NCBI RefSeq assembly: GCF_030818575.1 | Contig: NZ_JAUTAL010000001.1 | Coordinates: 3,596,001 to 3,660,000, forward strand | Origin: Chryseobacterium camelliae | Lineage (GTDB): Bacteria > Bacteroidota > Bacteroidia > Flavobacteriales > Weeksellaceae | Direction of reading: 5' to 3' | Length of the DNA stretch: 64,000 bases | Part shown: one piece after another, positions 1-8,477 of the stretch | Numbering within the stretch: position 1 is the stretch's first letter | Layout of the letters: every line of letters starts with the position of its first letter | The notes under the pieces: model-generated | Database searches by the model: none | What the model was told of the DNA's origin: nothing | Seen by the model: the letters and a program-made list of their open reading frames with translations, nothing else | Program-made: the position numbers and the translations under genes

Positions 1-2
1 AC

Positions 3-173
3 CACAATGAACTTTGGGTTCCTTCAGAGGATCTGGAAGATTTCAACAGAGCGATTATCGGAAAGATTGATGTGACCAAAGTCTTTGTTGGCAAAGACTT
101 CAAAGAAGCTGCAAATGCATCAGTAGAGAATTTATTAAAATTAAAAAGTGAAACTCAAATTAAAAAATTATAA
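3..173 (+). CDS. C-terminal fragment of an unidentified protein (5' end outside window)
   Basis: An open frame runs from the window edge to TAA at 171-173 and encodes about 56 residues beginning HNELWVPSEDLEDFN. I do not recognise the family. Its last 26 bases overlap the next gene, which starts with GTG at 148, and it reads in the same direction as the ADP-ribose genes that follow, so it is probably the upstream member of that operon. The fragment is soluble-looking, with acidic and basic residues mixed and no membrane segment. Confidence 0.6.
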   Translation, partial: HNELWVPSEDLEDFNRAIIGKIDVTKVFVGKDFKEAANASVENLLKLKSETQIKKL

Positions 174-783
174 AGAACAACTACAGGTTTGGCCACAGGA
201 AGGATATCACCTCATGGCACAATATGATGACGAAAAAATTATTGTATACCAATCATACCGTAAGGAAATCAGTGAGTTTGCTGTTCAGAATCAGTACTTC
301 GGAGGTCTTTTCAGTTTGGAAAGGATGACTTGGATCAAACCGAATTTTCTCTGGATGATGTACCGCAATGGCTGGGGCAAAAAAGAAGGGCAGGAATATG
401 TGCTGGCCATTCATCTGAAAATGGATGCTTTTAGGAAATACCTGGAAAATGCCATTTATTCTGACTACAACGATAGATTGGGAATATCCAGAGAAGTATG
501 GCAGAACCAGGTAAGGGAGTCTTCTGCAAGGCTGCAGTGGGATCCGGATCACGATCCTTTCGGGGCAAAACTGGACAGAAGGGCGATCCAGATCGGTTTG
601 AGAAATAATCTGATAAAATCTTTTGCTCAGGATGATATTCTGTTAATTGAAGATATTTCGGAATTTGTACAGGTACAACATCAGTGTGTTTTGAATGATG
701 ATCTGGATAACCTTGTCACTCCGGAAGAAAAAATGCTGCTGTTTGATGATGAGGATTTAAATAAAAAATTAAGATTAAAATAA
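148..783 (+). CDS. DUF4291 family protein
   Basis: The 211-residue product carries the conserved DUF4291 core: a Tyr-rich YQSYRKEISEFA stretch near residue 35, FSLERMTWIKPNFLWMMYRN near 55-75, and the late WDPDHDPFGAKLDRRAIQIG block near 130-150. The length suits the family. The function is not established, so none is claimed. The listed start is GTG, overlapping the upstream gene by 26 bases; an internal ATG at codon 23 is possible, but part of the conserved N-terminus lies before it. It opens the run of NAD/ADP-ribose genes, 9 bases before the macrodomain gene, which hints at a role in nucleotide or ADP-ribose metabolism (inference). Confidence 0.85.
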   Translation: MKLKLKNYKEQLQVWPQEGYHLMAQYDDEKIIVYQSYRKEISEFAVQNQYFGGLFSLERMTWIKPNFLWMMYRNGWGKKEGQEYVLAIHLKMDAFRKYLENAIYSDYNDRLGISREVWQNQVRESSARLQWDPDHDPFGAKLDRRAIQIGLRNNLIKSFAQDDILLIEDISEFVQVQHQCVLNDDLDNLVTPEEKMLLFDDEDLNKKLRLK

Positions 784-792
784 TCTGAGACA

Positions 793-1299
793 ATGAAAGT
801 AGAATTAATAAAAGGCGATATCACCAAAATACAAGCAGACGCCATTGTCAATGCGGCCAATTCCTCTTTGTTGGGCGGCGGTGGGGTAGACGGGGCCATT
901 CACCGGGCAGGCGGAAAGCAGATCCTTGATGAATGTATCGTAATCAGAAATAAACAAGGAAAATGCAATACCGGGGAAGCAGTAGTAACTACAGCGGGAA
1001 ATCTTCCGGCGAAATATGTCATTCATACCGTTGGCCCGGTCTGGAATGGGGATGAGAAAGAGTGCGTTTCTCTGTTGGAGAACTGCTACAACAATTCACT
1101 GAAACTGGCAGAAAGCCTGGGGGTAAAAACCATAGCTTTTCCTAACATCAGTACCGGAGTCTATCGCTTTCCGAAAGAACTGGCAGGAAAAATTGCGGTG
1201 GAGACTGTAAAGAACTTCCGGTCAGACAGTATTGAAAAAATTATTTTCGTCTGTTTTGATGATGAAAATGAAGCGATTTATAAAAGGCTTTTAGCATAA
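793..1299 (+). CDS. Macrodomain protein, O-acetyl-ADP-ribose deacetylase-like
   Basis: A single-domain macro protein of 168 residues. It shows the ADP-ribose-binding signature: D9 after the first strand, NAAN at 20-23, the [10 protein letters not shown] loop at 28-37, and a STGVYRFP phosphate loop near 120-127. This is the MacroD/YmdB type, whose members hydrolyse O-acetyl-ADP-ribose or mono-ADP-ribose on acidic residues, and some act on ADP-ribose 1''-phosphate. The stop overlaps the next start by one base (TAATG). With a sirtuin (source of O-acyl-ADP-ribose) and Tpt1 (source of ADP-ribose cyclic phosphate) in the same operon, it plausibly cleans up one or both products (inference). Confidence 0.93.
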   Translation: MKVELIKGDITKIQADAIVNAANSSLLGGGGVDGAIHRAGGKQILDECIVIRNKQGKCNTGEAVVTTAGNLPAKYVIHTVGPVWNGDEKECVSLLENCYNNSLKLAESLGVKTIAFPNISTGVYRFPKELAGKIAVETVKNFRSDSIEKIIFVCFDDENEAIYKRLLA

Positions 1300-1886
1300 T
1301 GAAAAAGTATAATTTCAGATTTGTACATGATCCAGAAAATCAAAATATAGGATTAACCACTGATGAAATTAATGTATTTCAAAAAGAATTAAACCTGAAA
1401 TTTCCGGAAGCTTATAAATTGTATCTTCAGACTGCAGGGAAGAACTCAAATGTTTTTCCCGTTGAAGGTAATTCTGAAAAATTAAAAAGAATCCAGGAGG
1501 AGTTGAGGGCAGAATTAGAGCAGCTGGAGTTGCCTGAAAATAAAAATGTTTTTTGCTTAAGAAAAGATAATTATTATTGTAACTATTTTCAGAGAAATTT
1601 TGAATCTTACCTGTTTTTTAACTTGTATGAAGATGCAAAAAATCCTAAACTATATCTCCTTGATGAAATTTGTATCAATGAAGGATGGAATGCTTTTCAG
1701 AAACAGGTGACAGAAAAAGATGATTTTGTATCATTTATTAATCATAAAACGGGAGAGAAATATGGAATCAGTATGGGTCAGCACATTAAAAATATTCCCT
1801 TATACATTATTTCTTTACCGATAACTATTGCTGTCTTAACAATTCTGGCCTTTCAGGTTATAAAAGAAAAAATTGTAAACAAATGA
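1299..1886 (+). CDS. SMI1/KNR4 (SUKH)-like protein with C-terminal membrane anchor
   Basis: The 195-residue product starts with a SUKH-like pattern (LTTDEINVFQKELNLKFPEA around residues 19-38, then YKLYLQTAGKN), followed by an acidic, aromatic-rich body and one hydrophobic segment at about 167-187 that ends in a Lys-rich tail. SUKH domains are known mainly as immunity proteins of toxin systems, and some bind partner proteins. The membrane tail and the setting between a macrodomain gene and a sirtuin gene are unusual. It is translationally coupled on both sides (TAATG upstream, a four-base ATGA overlap downstream). It is AT-richer than its neighbours, which fits later recruitment. The family call is moderately secure. 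Confidence 0.65.
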   Translation: MKKYNFRFVHDPENQNIGLTTDEINVFQKELNLKFPEAYKLYLQTAGKNSNVFPVEGNSEKLKRIQEELRAELEQLELPENKNVFCLRKDNYYCNYFQRNFESYLFFNLYEDAKNPKLYLLDEICINEGWNAFQKQVTEKDDFVSFINHKTGEKYGISMGQHIKNIPLYIISLPITIAVLTILAFQVIKEKIVNK

Positions 1887-2569
1887 AAAAACTAACCGTA
1901 TTAACCGGCGCCGGAATCAGTGCCGAAAGCGGAATAAAGACCTTCAGGGACGGAGACGGGCTATGGGAAAATCACAGCATCACCGATGTGGCCAGTCCGG
2001 AAGGATGGCGGAAGGACCGGGCACTGGTCCTGGAATTCTATAACCAGCGGCGGCGCCAGCTTCATGAAGTAGAGCCTAACGAGGCACACAGGTTATTGGC
2101 AGAACTGGAAAACTATTTCGAGGTGCAGATCATTACGCAAAATATTGATGACCTGCATGAGCGGGCCGGCTCTACCCATATTCTGCATCTGCATGGAGAA
2201 TTATTCAAATCCTGTTCCTGCAATAATAAAAACCTGATTTATGAACATAAAAACGACATCAATATCGGTGATAAAGCCGAAGACGGTGCTCAGTTAAGGC
2301 CTTTTATTGTCTGGTTCGGGGAAGAAGTTCCGTTAATGAGGGAAGCGATGAAAATAGTTAAGGAAGCCGATATCTTCCTGGTGATCGGAACTTCTTTACA
2401 GGTATATCCGGCTGCCGGATTGCTTCATGATATTAAAGATAACTGTCTTCTGATCGTCATCAATCCCAACGAAACGGGGTTCGGCTACGGTCAAAGAGCG
2501 GTGGTAATGAAAGAAACCGCAACCTGTGGAATGAAACTTTTATTTGATCAACTGGTTAATCTTGCCTGA
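1883..2569 (+). CDS. Class III sirtuin, NAD-dependent protein deacylase
   Basis: The 228-residue protein has the sirtuin landmarks in order: LTGAGISAESGI at 7-18, FRDGDGLW at 21-28, QNIDDLH at 86-92, catalytic His104 in LHLHGEL, WFGEEVP, a GTSLQVYPAAG nicotinamide/ribose loop and a terminal NPNE. FYNQRRR at 52-58 matches the Tyr-x-x-Arg acyl-carboxylate pocket of class III (CobB/SIRT5) enzymes, which remove acetyl, succinyl or malonyl groups and release nicotinamide and 2'-O-acyl-ADP-ribose. Only a CSC pair is visible where classical sirtuins hold two Cys-x-x-Cys zinc pairs, so it is probably zinc-free. It overlaps both neighbours (ATGA and TGATG). Confidence 0.92.
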   Translation: MKKLTVLTGAGISAESGIKTFRDGDGLWENHSITDVASPEGWRKDRALVLEFYNQRRRQLHEVEPNEAHRLLAELENYFEVQIITQNIDDLHERAGSTHILHLHGELFKSCSCNNKNLIYEHKNDINIGDKAEDGAQLRPFIVWFGEEVPLMREAMKIVKEADIFLVIGTSLQVYPAAGLLHDIKDNCLLIVINPNETGFGYGQRAVVMKETATCGMKLLFDQLVNLA

Positions 2570-3511
2570 TGAAAAATACTGTAAAAGCCGGAATTTTCGG
2601 AATTTGCATTGGCGATGCACTAGGCGTGCCGGTGGAATTCAGGAGCAGAGAGCAATTGAAACGTTCTCCGGTTACCACTATGAGGTCAATGGGAAGCCAT
2701 CGTCAACCGGCCGGAACATGGAGCGATGATAGCTCATTAACCCTATGTCTTACAGACAGCCTTTGCAAAGGGTATGATCTGGAAGACATGGCACTAAAGT
2801 TTTTACAGTGGTACAATGAAGAGATCTGGACACCCTATGGCAGGGTTTTCGACATTGGAATCGCCACTTCGCAAGCTATTCAGAGAATAGGCAAAGGGAT
2901 TGTTCCAACTTTATGTGGAGGATATTCTGAGTTTGATAATGGAAATGGCTCTTTGATGAGAATCCTTCCATTAGCTTTTTTATCTTAAGGACGAAGAAAA
3001 TATCGAAAGTTTATACCAGACGGTAAAAGAAGTTTCATCCATTACTCATGGGCACTTCCGTTCCGTATTTGCATGCTTTGTTTATGTGGTCTTTGCGATT
3101 GAATTAATCAAAGGAAAAAACAAAAAAGAAGCATATATTTATACACAAAGGATGGCTTTGGAATTTGCAGAAAGTCAGCGCTTTAATCCAAAAGAGATTC
3201 AGCTTTTTGCAAGGATCTTATGTAATGATATTTCACAATATCCGGAAAACGAAATAAGTTCATCTGGTTATGTCCTTCACAGCCTGGAAGCCTCATTATG
3301 GTGTTTCCTGAATTCCGGAAGTTATTCCGAATCAGTTCTGAAAGCCGTTAATCTAGGTGAGGATACCGATACAACAGGAGCAATCACCGGTGGACTGGCA
3401 GGACTGTATTACGGCTTTGAAGGTATTCCTGAAGAGTGGATTGAAGTGTTGGCAAGGAAAGAGGATATTGAGAAGCTGTGTAGGAAATTAAAAGATCAAT
3501 TGATGAAATAA
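2569..3511 (+). pseudogene. ADP-ribosylglycohydrolase family protein, interrupted by a frameshift
   Basis: Two frames together encode one ADP-ribosylglycohydrolase (DraG/ARH fold). Frame one (2569-2988) carries GDALGVPVEF at 15-24 and the metal-binding WSDDSSLT at 51-58. The second frame carries the C-terminal [13 protein letters not shown] metal site and ends at 3511. Reading six Ts at 2976-2981 as five joins them without loss ([11 protein letters not shown]) into about 313 residues, a normal family length. All four acidic metal ligands survive, so the gene is either recently broken or intact in life with a base-call error. The enzyme would remove ADP-ribose from Arg, Ser or other acceptors. 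It starts inside the sirtuin stop (TGATG). Confidence 0.85.
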
Positions 3512-3517
3512 AACATT

Positions 3518-4066
3518 ATGAATGAACAACAGAAAAAGAAGATCAGCAAATTTTTAAGCCTCGTGCTCAGGCATAAACCTGAAACCATCCATTTGAATCT
3601 GGATGAAAACGGCTGGGCACATGTTGATGAATTAATCACAAAATCAAGAAGAGATTCTTATCAGGGCTTTACTTTCGAAGAACTCGATGAGATAGTGGCA
3701 ACCAATGATAAACAACGGTTTATTTTTAATCAAGATAAAACGAAAATCCGGGCAAATCAGGGACATTCTGTAGCCATCGACCTGGCTTTACAGCCACTAC
3801 AGCCGCCGGAATTCCTGTACCATGGAACGGCAGAAGTCAATGTTCCGTCAATCCTTGAAAACGGAATTGAAAAGCGGAGCCGGCAGCACGTACATTTAAG
3901 TCAGGATAAAGAAACTGCCACTAAAGTAGGAATGCGCCATGGTAAACCTGTAATTTTAACCATACAAACAGGAAAAATGCAGGAAGACGGAATTCTGTTT
4001 TATCTTTCGGAAAATAATGTCTGGCTGACAGATTTTGTAAATCCCGAATACATTTCGACTATATGA
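3518..4066 (+). CDS. kptA: RNA 2'-phosphotransferase, Tpt1/KptA family
   Basis: The 182-residue protein covers the full Tpt1/KptA family: N-terminal winged-helix lobe with LSLVLRHKPE (Arg18-His19), a second Arg in KQRFIF (Arg67), and an ADP-ribosyltransferase lobe with YHGTAEVNVPSILENGI at 101-117 and Arg122 in RQHVHLS. These fit the known Arg-His-Arg-Arg catalytic set. Tpt1 moves an internal RNA 2'-phosphate to NAD+, giving 2'-OH RNA, nicotinamide and ADP-ribose 1'',2''-cyclic phosphate. In bacteria, which lack the fungal tRNA-splicing route, the substrate is unclear. It is followed by a metallophosphatase with a four-base overlap, which could process the cyclic phosphate product (inference). 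Confidence 0.95.
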   Translation: MNEQQKKKISKFLSLVLRHKPETIHLNLDENGWAHVDELITKSRRDSYQGFTFEELDEIVATNDKQRFIFNQDKTKIRANQGHSVAIDLALQPLQPPEFLYHGTAEVNVPSILENGIEKRSRQHVHLSQDKETATKVGMRHGKPVILTIQTGKMQEDGILFYLSENNVWLTDFVNPEYISTI

Positions 4067-4815
4067 AAAGAACATTAGCAATAGGTGACATCCACGGAGG
4101 ATTTAAAGCGCTGAAACAAGTCCTGGAAAGGGCAAAAGTAACAAAAGATGATGCATTGATCTTTCTGGGGGATTATGTAGACGGCTGGAGCGAATCTGCC
4201 AAAGTGATTGATTTTTTAATGAAAGTTGCAGAACGTCAGGAATGTATCTTTATCAGAGGGAACCATGATGCCTGGTGCGAAGACTGGCTTTTCTTCGGAA
4301 AGAATGAAGACATCTGGCTGTCCAATGGTGGAAAAAGTACAGTTGAAAGTTATACTGGTTATTCTCCGGACGAACTGGAAATGCACCTGGAATTTTTCCG
4401 GCAGATGAAAAACTATCATGTGGATGAGGAAAACCGACTGTTTATCCATGCGGGGTATTCTTCCATGCATGGCCCGGACAAAGAAGTATATTCCACCAAT
4501 TACCGCTGGGACAGAACTCTTTGGGAAACTGCCGTAGCCATGGATAAAAAGTTGTCCAAAAATTCCATATCATATCCTAAAAGACTGCTTCTTTACAAAG
4601 AAATCTTTATTGGCCATACCCCGACTTTACATCTGGAAAGTACGGAGCCAATGAACAAAGCCAATATATGGAATTTAGATACAGGAGCTGCTTTCACCGG
4701 ATCACTAACTATAATGGATATCAAGACCAAAGAATTCTGGCAGAGCGACCCGCTTCCTGCTTTATATCCTGATGAGAAAGGACGGAATAAAGATGCTGTT
4801 AAAATGATACGGTAA
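4063..4815 (+). CDS. PPP-type metallophosphatase (calcineurin-like)
   Basis: The 250-residue protein has all PPP/calcineurin metal motifs: GDIHG at 8-12, GDYVDGW at 36-42, RGNHDAW at 65-71, an HAGYSS motif near 135 and GHTPT near 188. Family members dephosphorylate proteins or small molecules such as diadenosine polyphosphates. It is the last gene of the ADP-ribose operon and overlaps kptA by four bases. That setting suggests it may act on a phosphorylated ADP-ribose species from the Tpt1 reaction instead of on a phosphoprotein, but the sequence alone cannot decide this. The 213 bases downstream have no recognisable gene. Confidence 0.9.
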   Translation: MKRTLAIGDIHGGFKALKQVLERAKVTKDDALIFLGDYVDGWSESAKVIDFLMKVAERQECIFIRGNHDAWCEDWLFFGKNEDIWLSNGGKSTVESYTGYSPDELEMHLEFFRQMKNYHVDEENRLFIHAGYSSMHGPDKEVYSTNYRWDRTLWETAVAMDKKLSKNSISYPKRLLLYKEIFIGHTPTLHLESTEPMNKANIWNLDTGAAFTGSLTIMDIKTKEFWQSDPLPALYPDEKGRNKDAVKMIR

Positions 4816-5028
4816 TTTCTTATTAGAATTGGATTCATATTATGTACAGAGCAAAATTCCTCTCCTTTTCAGTAGTAGATGTTGTCCGGGGCCGGAGAGT
4901 AAGTGATCAGCGATTTTATAGATAGCAACCACCGGAAAGATCGTATTTCGATGAGGTTAAATGCCTTAATGAAAGTGAAATCCTCTTCCAAAAAGTTTAA
5001 GTAATTTTAAAGTCTGAAATTTCCATCA

Positions 5029-6759
5029 ATGAAACTGAATATCTTTTTATTCCTTTTTGCTTCATCCTTGCTGTATTGGCAGAACGGTTTTAAAACGCCT
5101 TTTGAAGAAGGCGATGGCAACCGGACAGTAACCTATGACGAAATGAATGCCTGGTATGAAAACCTCGCAAAGAATTTCAACACCATCCAATACCTGAAAA
5201 AAGGGGAGGATGACAACGGTAAACCGATCTATGTAGTCCTGTATAATCCGTTCCCTGAAAAAAATGTGGACCGTTTAAGAAAAGAAAAGGCGGTCCTCTT
5301 CATCAATAACGGAATCCATCCCGGCGAACCGGATGGCATTGATGCTACCATGATGCTGATGCGGGATCTTGCAACAGGAAAAATCAGGCGTCCGCAGAAT
5401 TTCGTCGTGGCTGCTATTTCGGCTTACAATGTCAGCGGAATGCTGAACAGAGGCTCGTTTTCCAGAGCCAACCAGAATGGCCCTGAAGCTTACGGATTCC
5501 GGGGCAATGTAAGGAATTACGATCTGAACCGGGATTTTATTAAAGCTGATACGAAGAATGCAAGGAGCTTCCAGCAAATCTACCAGTGGCTGAAGCCTGA
5601 TGTTTTCATTGATAACCACGTCAGCAACGGTGCCGATTACCAGTACACCTTTACCTATATCTCTACATTCAAGGAGCGTCTGGGAACTGTACTCGGAAAT
5701 TATTTTTACACGACTTACCAGGCAAAAAACCTGGAAGACCTGAAAAAGCTGGGATATGAAAGCACGCCCTATGTCAATATTCACGGGGATATTCCCGAAG
5801 TGGGATTCGCTGCCTTTGAAGATTCGCCAAGGTATTCCACCGGGTATACCACCCTGTTCAATACACTGGGGACCGTTCCTGAAACCCATATGCTGAAACC
5901 CTACGATAAAAGGGTGGATGCAACCTATAAGTACATGCTGGTCAACCTCCAGAATTTAGATCAGGAGTACAGGAAAATCAGGCAGCTCCGCCTGGAAAAC
6001 CTGAAGCAATACCAGCCTGGAAGCCGTTACGGAATCCGCTGGAAAATTGATTCAACAAAGTATACCACCATGGATTTCAAAGGTTATGAAGGGCAATATA
6101 AGCCCAGTGACATCTCAGGAAAGCCCAGGCTGTACTATGACCGCAACAAACCGTTTACAAAAAACATAAAGCTGTTTACAACTGCCGTACCTACCGGCTA
6201 CATTACCATTCCTGAATATTACGTCATTCCGCAGTCGCAATACCGTGTGATCGATGAATTCAGGAGAAATAATATTCAGATAAAGCCGATGCGGAAGGAC
6301 AGCACTATTGCTGTGGAAGCGTATAAAATCAATGATTTTAAAACCGTTAAAAACCCATATGAAGGGCATTACCTGCACTTTGACACTACTGTGGAGCCGT
6401 CAGACAGAACCATTGCTTTTGCGGCAGGGGATTATCTCGTTTCCACCCGTCAGGAAGGGGTAAAATACATCATTGAAACGCTGGAGCCGGAAGCACTGGA
6501 CTCTTTCTTCAACTGGAATTTCTTTGACGGCATTTTAGCACAGAAAGAATATTATTCAGCTTATATTTTCGAGGATACCGCTGCAGAGCTCCTGAAAAAA
6601 GATCAGGATCTGAAACATAAGTTTGAGGCTAAGAAAGCTTCCGATCCTAAATTTGCAGAAGACGGCACTGCTCAGCTCGATTGGATCTACAGGAATTCGC
6701 CCTATTTTGAGGAGAAAACCTTCCGGCAGTATCCGGTGTACAGGGTCTTGCAGCAATAA
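5029..6759 (+). CDS. Secreted M14-family zinc carboxypeptidase
   Basis: The 576-residue product starts with a hydrophobic signal segment (residues 3-17) without a lipobox Cys, suggesting periplasmic or outer-surface export. The M14 zinc ligands are visible: HPGEPDG (His97, Glu100) and His in DNHVSNGADYQY near 200, with NYDLNRDF near 160-167 and a candidate catalytic Glu in TVPETH near 285. The C-terminal 250 residues are an accessory region common in Bacteroidota M14 proteins and hold no motif I can name. Predicted role: trimming C-terminal residues from peptides for nutrition or cell-wall turnover. It stands alone, with 213 and 171 bases of flanking sequence. Confidence 0.88.
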   Translation: MKLNIFLFLFASSLLYWQNGFKTPFEEGDGNRTVTYDEMNAWYENLAKNFNTIQYLKKGEDDNGKPIYVVLYNPFPEKNVDRLRKEKAVLFINNGIHPGEPDGIDATMMLMRDLATGKIRRPQNFVVAAISAYNVSGMLNRGSFSRANQNGPEAYGFRGNVRNYDLNRDFIKADTKNARSFQQIYQWLKPDVFIDNHVSNGADYQYTFTYISTFKERLGTVLGNYFYTTYQAKNLEDLKKLGYESTPYVNIHGDIPEVGFAAFEDSPRYSTGYTTLFNTLGTVPETHMLKPYDKRVDATYKYMLVNLQNLDQEYRKIRQLRLENLKQYQPGSRYGIRWKIDSTKYTTMDFKGYEGQYKPSDISGKPRLYYDRNKPFTKNIKLFTTAVPTGYITIPEYYVIPQSQYRVIDEFRRNNIQIKPMRKDSTIAVEAYKINDFKTVKNPYEGHYLHFDTTVEPSDRTIAFAAGDYLVSTRQEGVKYIIETLEPEALDSFFNWNFFDGILAQKEYYSAYIFEDTAAELLKKDQDLKHKFEAKKASDPKFAEDGTAQLDWIYRNSPYFEEKTFRQYPVYRVLQQ

Positions 6760-6917
6760 CGAATGCCCGGATTTAAATCTGCTGATTGATCATTTTTAAG
6801 TAAATTAGAGTCAGAAACTTAGCTCATTGATACTGCAAGGGATGCCTTTGGTACTAAAAATAGTCTATGGCAACTTTAAAAACACCATAAAAAATTCTCC
6901 GAAAATTCAAATATCAT

Positions 6918-6925
6918 TATATTTG
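6918..6925 (+). promoter_or_regulatory. Candidate -7 promoter box of the GH3 gene
   Basis: TATATTTG matches the Bacteroidota TAnnTTTG -7 element and ends five bases before the ATG at 6931, so transcription would begin at or next to the start codon (leaderless mRNA). No clear -33 TTTG is visible. Confidence 0.45.
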
Positions 6926-6930
6926 TTGTA

Positions 6931-8445
6931 ATGGCAACAAAGGCACTCTTTAATACGGTGGTCAACTGGTTCATCCGTCAGCGAATCGATCAGATCCAGA
7001 ATTTCATCGACCATCCTGTTGAGACTCAGAAAGGTATCCTGTTTTCTCAGCTGTTTCATGCTGAAGATACAGAATACGGAAAAAAGTACGGATTTAACTC
7101 CATTTCCAGCTATCAGGACTTTAAGAATAAGGTTCCGGTGGTCTGCTACGAAGATATGGAGCCTTACATAGAAAAGGCACGGCAGGGATGCAAAGATGTC
7201 AGCTGGCCGGGCTACATTAAGCATTTTGCAAAATCTTCCGGTACCACCAATGCCAAGAGCAAATTTATTCCCATTTCTGCAGAAAGCCTCGAATACTGCC
7301 ATATGAAAGCCGGAAAGGATATGGTATCCATTTATGCCAATAACCATCCTGAAAACCAGCTTTTCACCAATAAAAACCTGCGTCTGGGCGGAAGCTCAGA
7401 GCTGTACGCGGACTTCAATACCAAATTCGGTGACCTTTCGGCCATCTTAATCGATAATCTTCCTTTCTGGGTGGAAGTTACCACGACTCCGAGCAAAAAA
7501 GTTTCACTGATGTCTGAATGGGAAAGCAAGCTTAAGGCAATTGTTTCCGAGGTAAAACACCAGGACGTAGGCAGTATCCTTGGAGTGCCAAGCTGGATGA
7601 TGGTTCTGCTACAGAGAATTCTACATGAAAAGGATATCAGCAGCATCTCCGAACTCTGGCCAAATCTTGAGGTATTCTTCCATGGAGGGATCAGCTTCAA
7701 GCCCTACCGGGAACAGTATAAACAGATCATCGGCAAAAAGATCAATTACTACGAAATTTACAACGCTTCGGAAGGATTTTTCGGGATCCAGGACCGGTCA
7801 GACAGCGATGAAATGCTGCTGATGTTGGATTACGGGATCTTCTATGAATTTATTCCAATGGACCAGTTTCATTCCTCCAACCGGAAAGTCGTGAACCTGG
7901 AAGACGTGGAGATCGGGAAGAATTATGCCATGGTCATCACCACTAACGGAGGGCTTTGGAGGTACCTGATCGGGGATACGGTGATTTTCACTTCTGTGAA
8001 TCCGTTCCGGATCAAAATTACGGGCAGGACCAAACATTACATCAATGCTTTCGGGGAAGAGCTGATGATCACCAATGTAGAATCTGCGCTTTCCAGAGCC
8101 TGTGAAGAAACCAATGCCTATATCACGGAATTTACCGGGGCCCCGATATTCATGAAAGAGAATGAAAGCGGCGCACATGAATGGATCTTTGAGTTTAGCC
8201 GGCAGCCGGATAACCTGGACCGCTTCATAGATGTATTTGACAGCCATCTGAAATCCATCAATTCGGATTATGAAGCCAAGAGATACAATAACATCACCCT
8301 TAAACGGCCGGTAGTGCATATCGCACGCCCTAACCTGTTCTATTGCTGGCTGGAGTCCAAGGGTAAACTCGGAGGGCAGAACAAGGTCCCAAGACTGTGC
8401 AATGACCGGGAATATATGGATCCTTTACTGGAAATGAACAAATAA
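6931..8445 (+). CDS. GH3 auxin-responsive promoter family protein (acyl-adenylate/amidotransferase fold)
   Basis: The 504-residue protein matches the GH3 family over its whole length: an N-terminal helix region, VPVVCYEDMEPYIEKARQG near 65-85, the adenylating P-loop FAKSSGTTNAKSKFIP near 102-117, YNASEGFFG near 279-287, and a C-terminal GDTVIFT/FGEELM region. In plants GH3 enzymes conjugate amino acids to jasmonate or auxin through an acyl-adenylate. Bacterial homologues are frequent in Bacteroidota, but their substrates are unknown. It appears monocistronic, with a terminator starting directly after the stop. Confidence 0.9.
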   Translation: MATKALFNTVVNWFIRQRIDQIQNFIDHPVETQKGILFSQLFHAEDTEYGKKYGFNSISSYQDFKNKVPVVCYEDMEPYIEKARQGCKDVSWPGYIKHFAKSSGTTNAKSKFIPISAESLEYCHMKAGKDMVSIYANNHPENQLFTNKNLRLGGSSELYADFNTKFGDLSAILIDNLPFWVEVTTTPSKKVSLMSEWESKLKAIVSEVKHQDVGSILGVPSWMMVLLQRILHEKDISSISELWPNLEVFFHGGISFKPYREQYKQIIGKKINYYEIYNASEGFFGIQDRSDSDEMLLMLDYGIFYEFIPMDQFHSSNRKVVNLEDVEIGKNYAMVITTNGGLWRYLIGDTVIFTSVNPFRIKITGRTKHYINAFGEELMITNVESALSRACEETNAYITEFTGAPIFMKENESGAHEWIFEFSRQPDNLDRFIDVFDSHLKSINSDYEAKRYNNITLKRPVVHIARPNLFYCWLESKGKLGGQNKVPRLCNDREYMDPLLEMNK

Positions 8446-8472
8446 AAAAACCGCAGGCAACTGCGGTTTTTA
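8446..8472. terminator. Bidirectional rho-independent terminator
   Basis: CCGCAG (8451-8456), GCAA loop, CTGCGG (8461-8466), with an A-run before and a T-run after. It can end both the + strand GH3 gene and the - strand lipoprotein/mutL operon, which converge here. Confidence 0.88.
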
Positions 8473-8477
8473 ATTGA

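Noticed and set aside
2976..2988. T-TTT-TTA at the ADP-ribosylglycohydrolase break resembles a viral -1 slippery site.
   Set aside because: A -1 slip gives the wrong frame. The downstream coding frame needs +1, which is simply removal of one T.
4839..4922. A 27-codon + strand ORF (MYRAKFLSFSVVDVVRGRRV and onward) in the gap after the metallophosphatase gene.
   Set aside because: No recognisable family, promoter or ribosome site; treated as chance.
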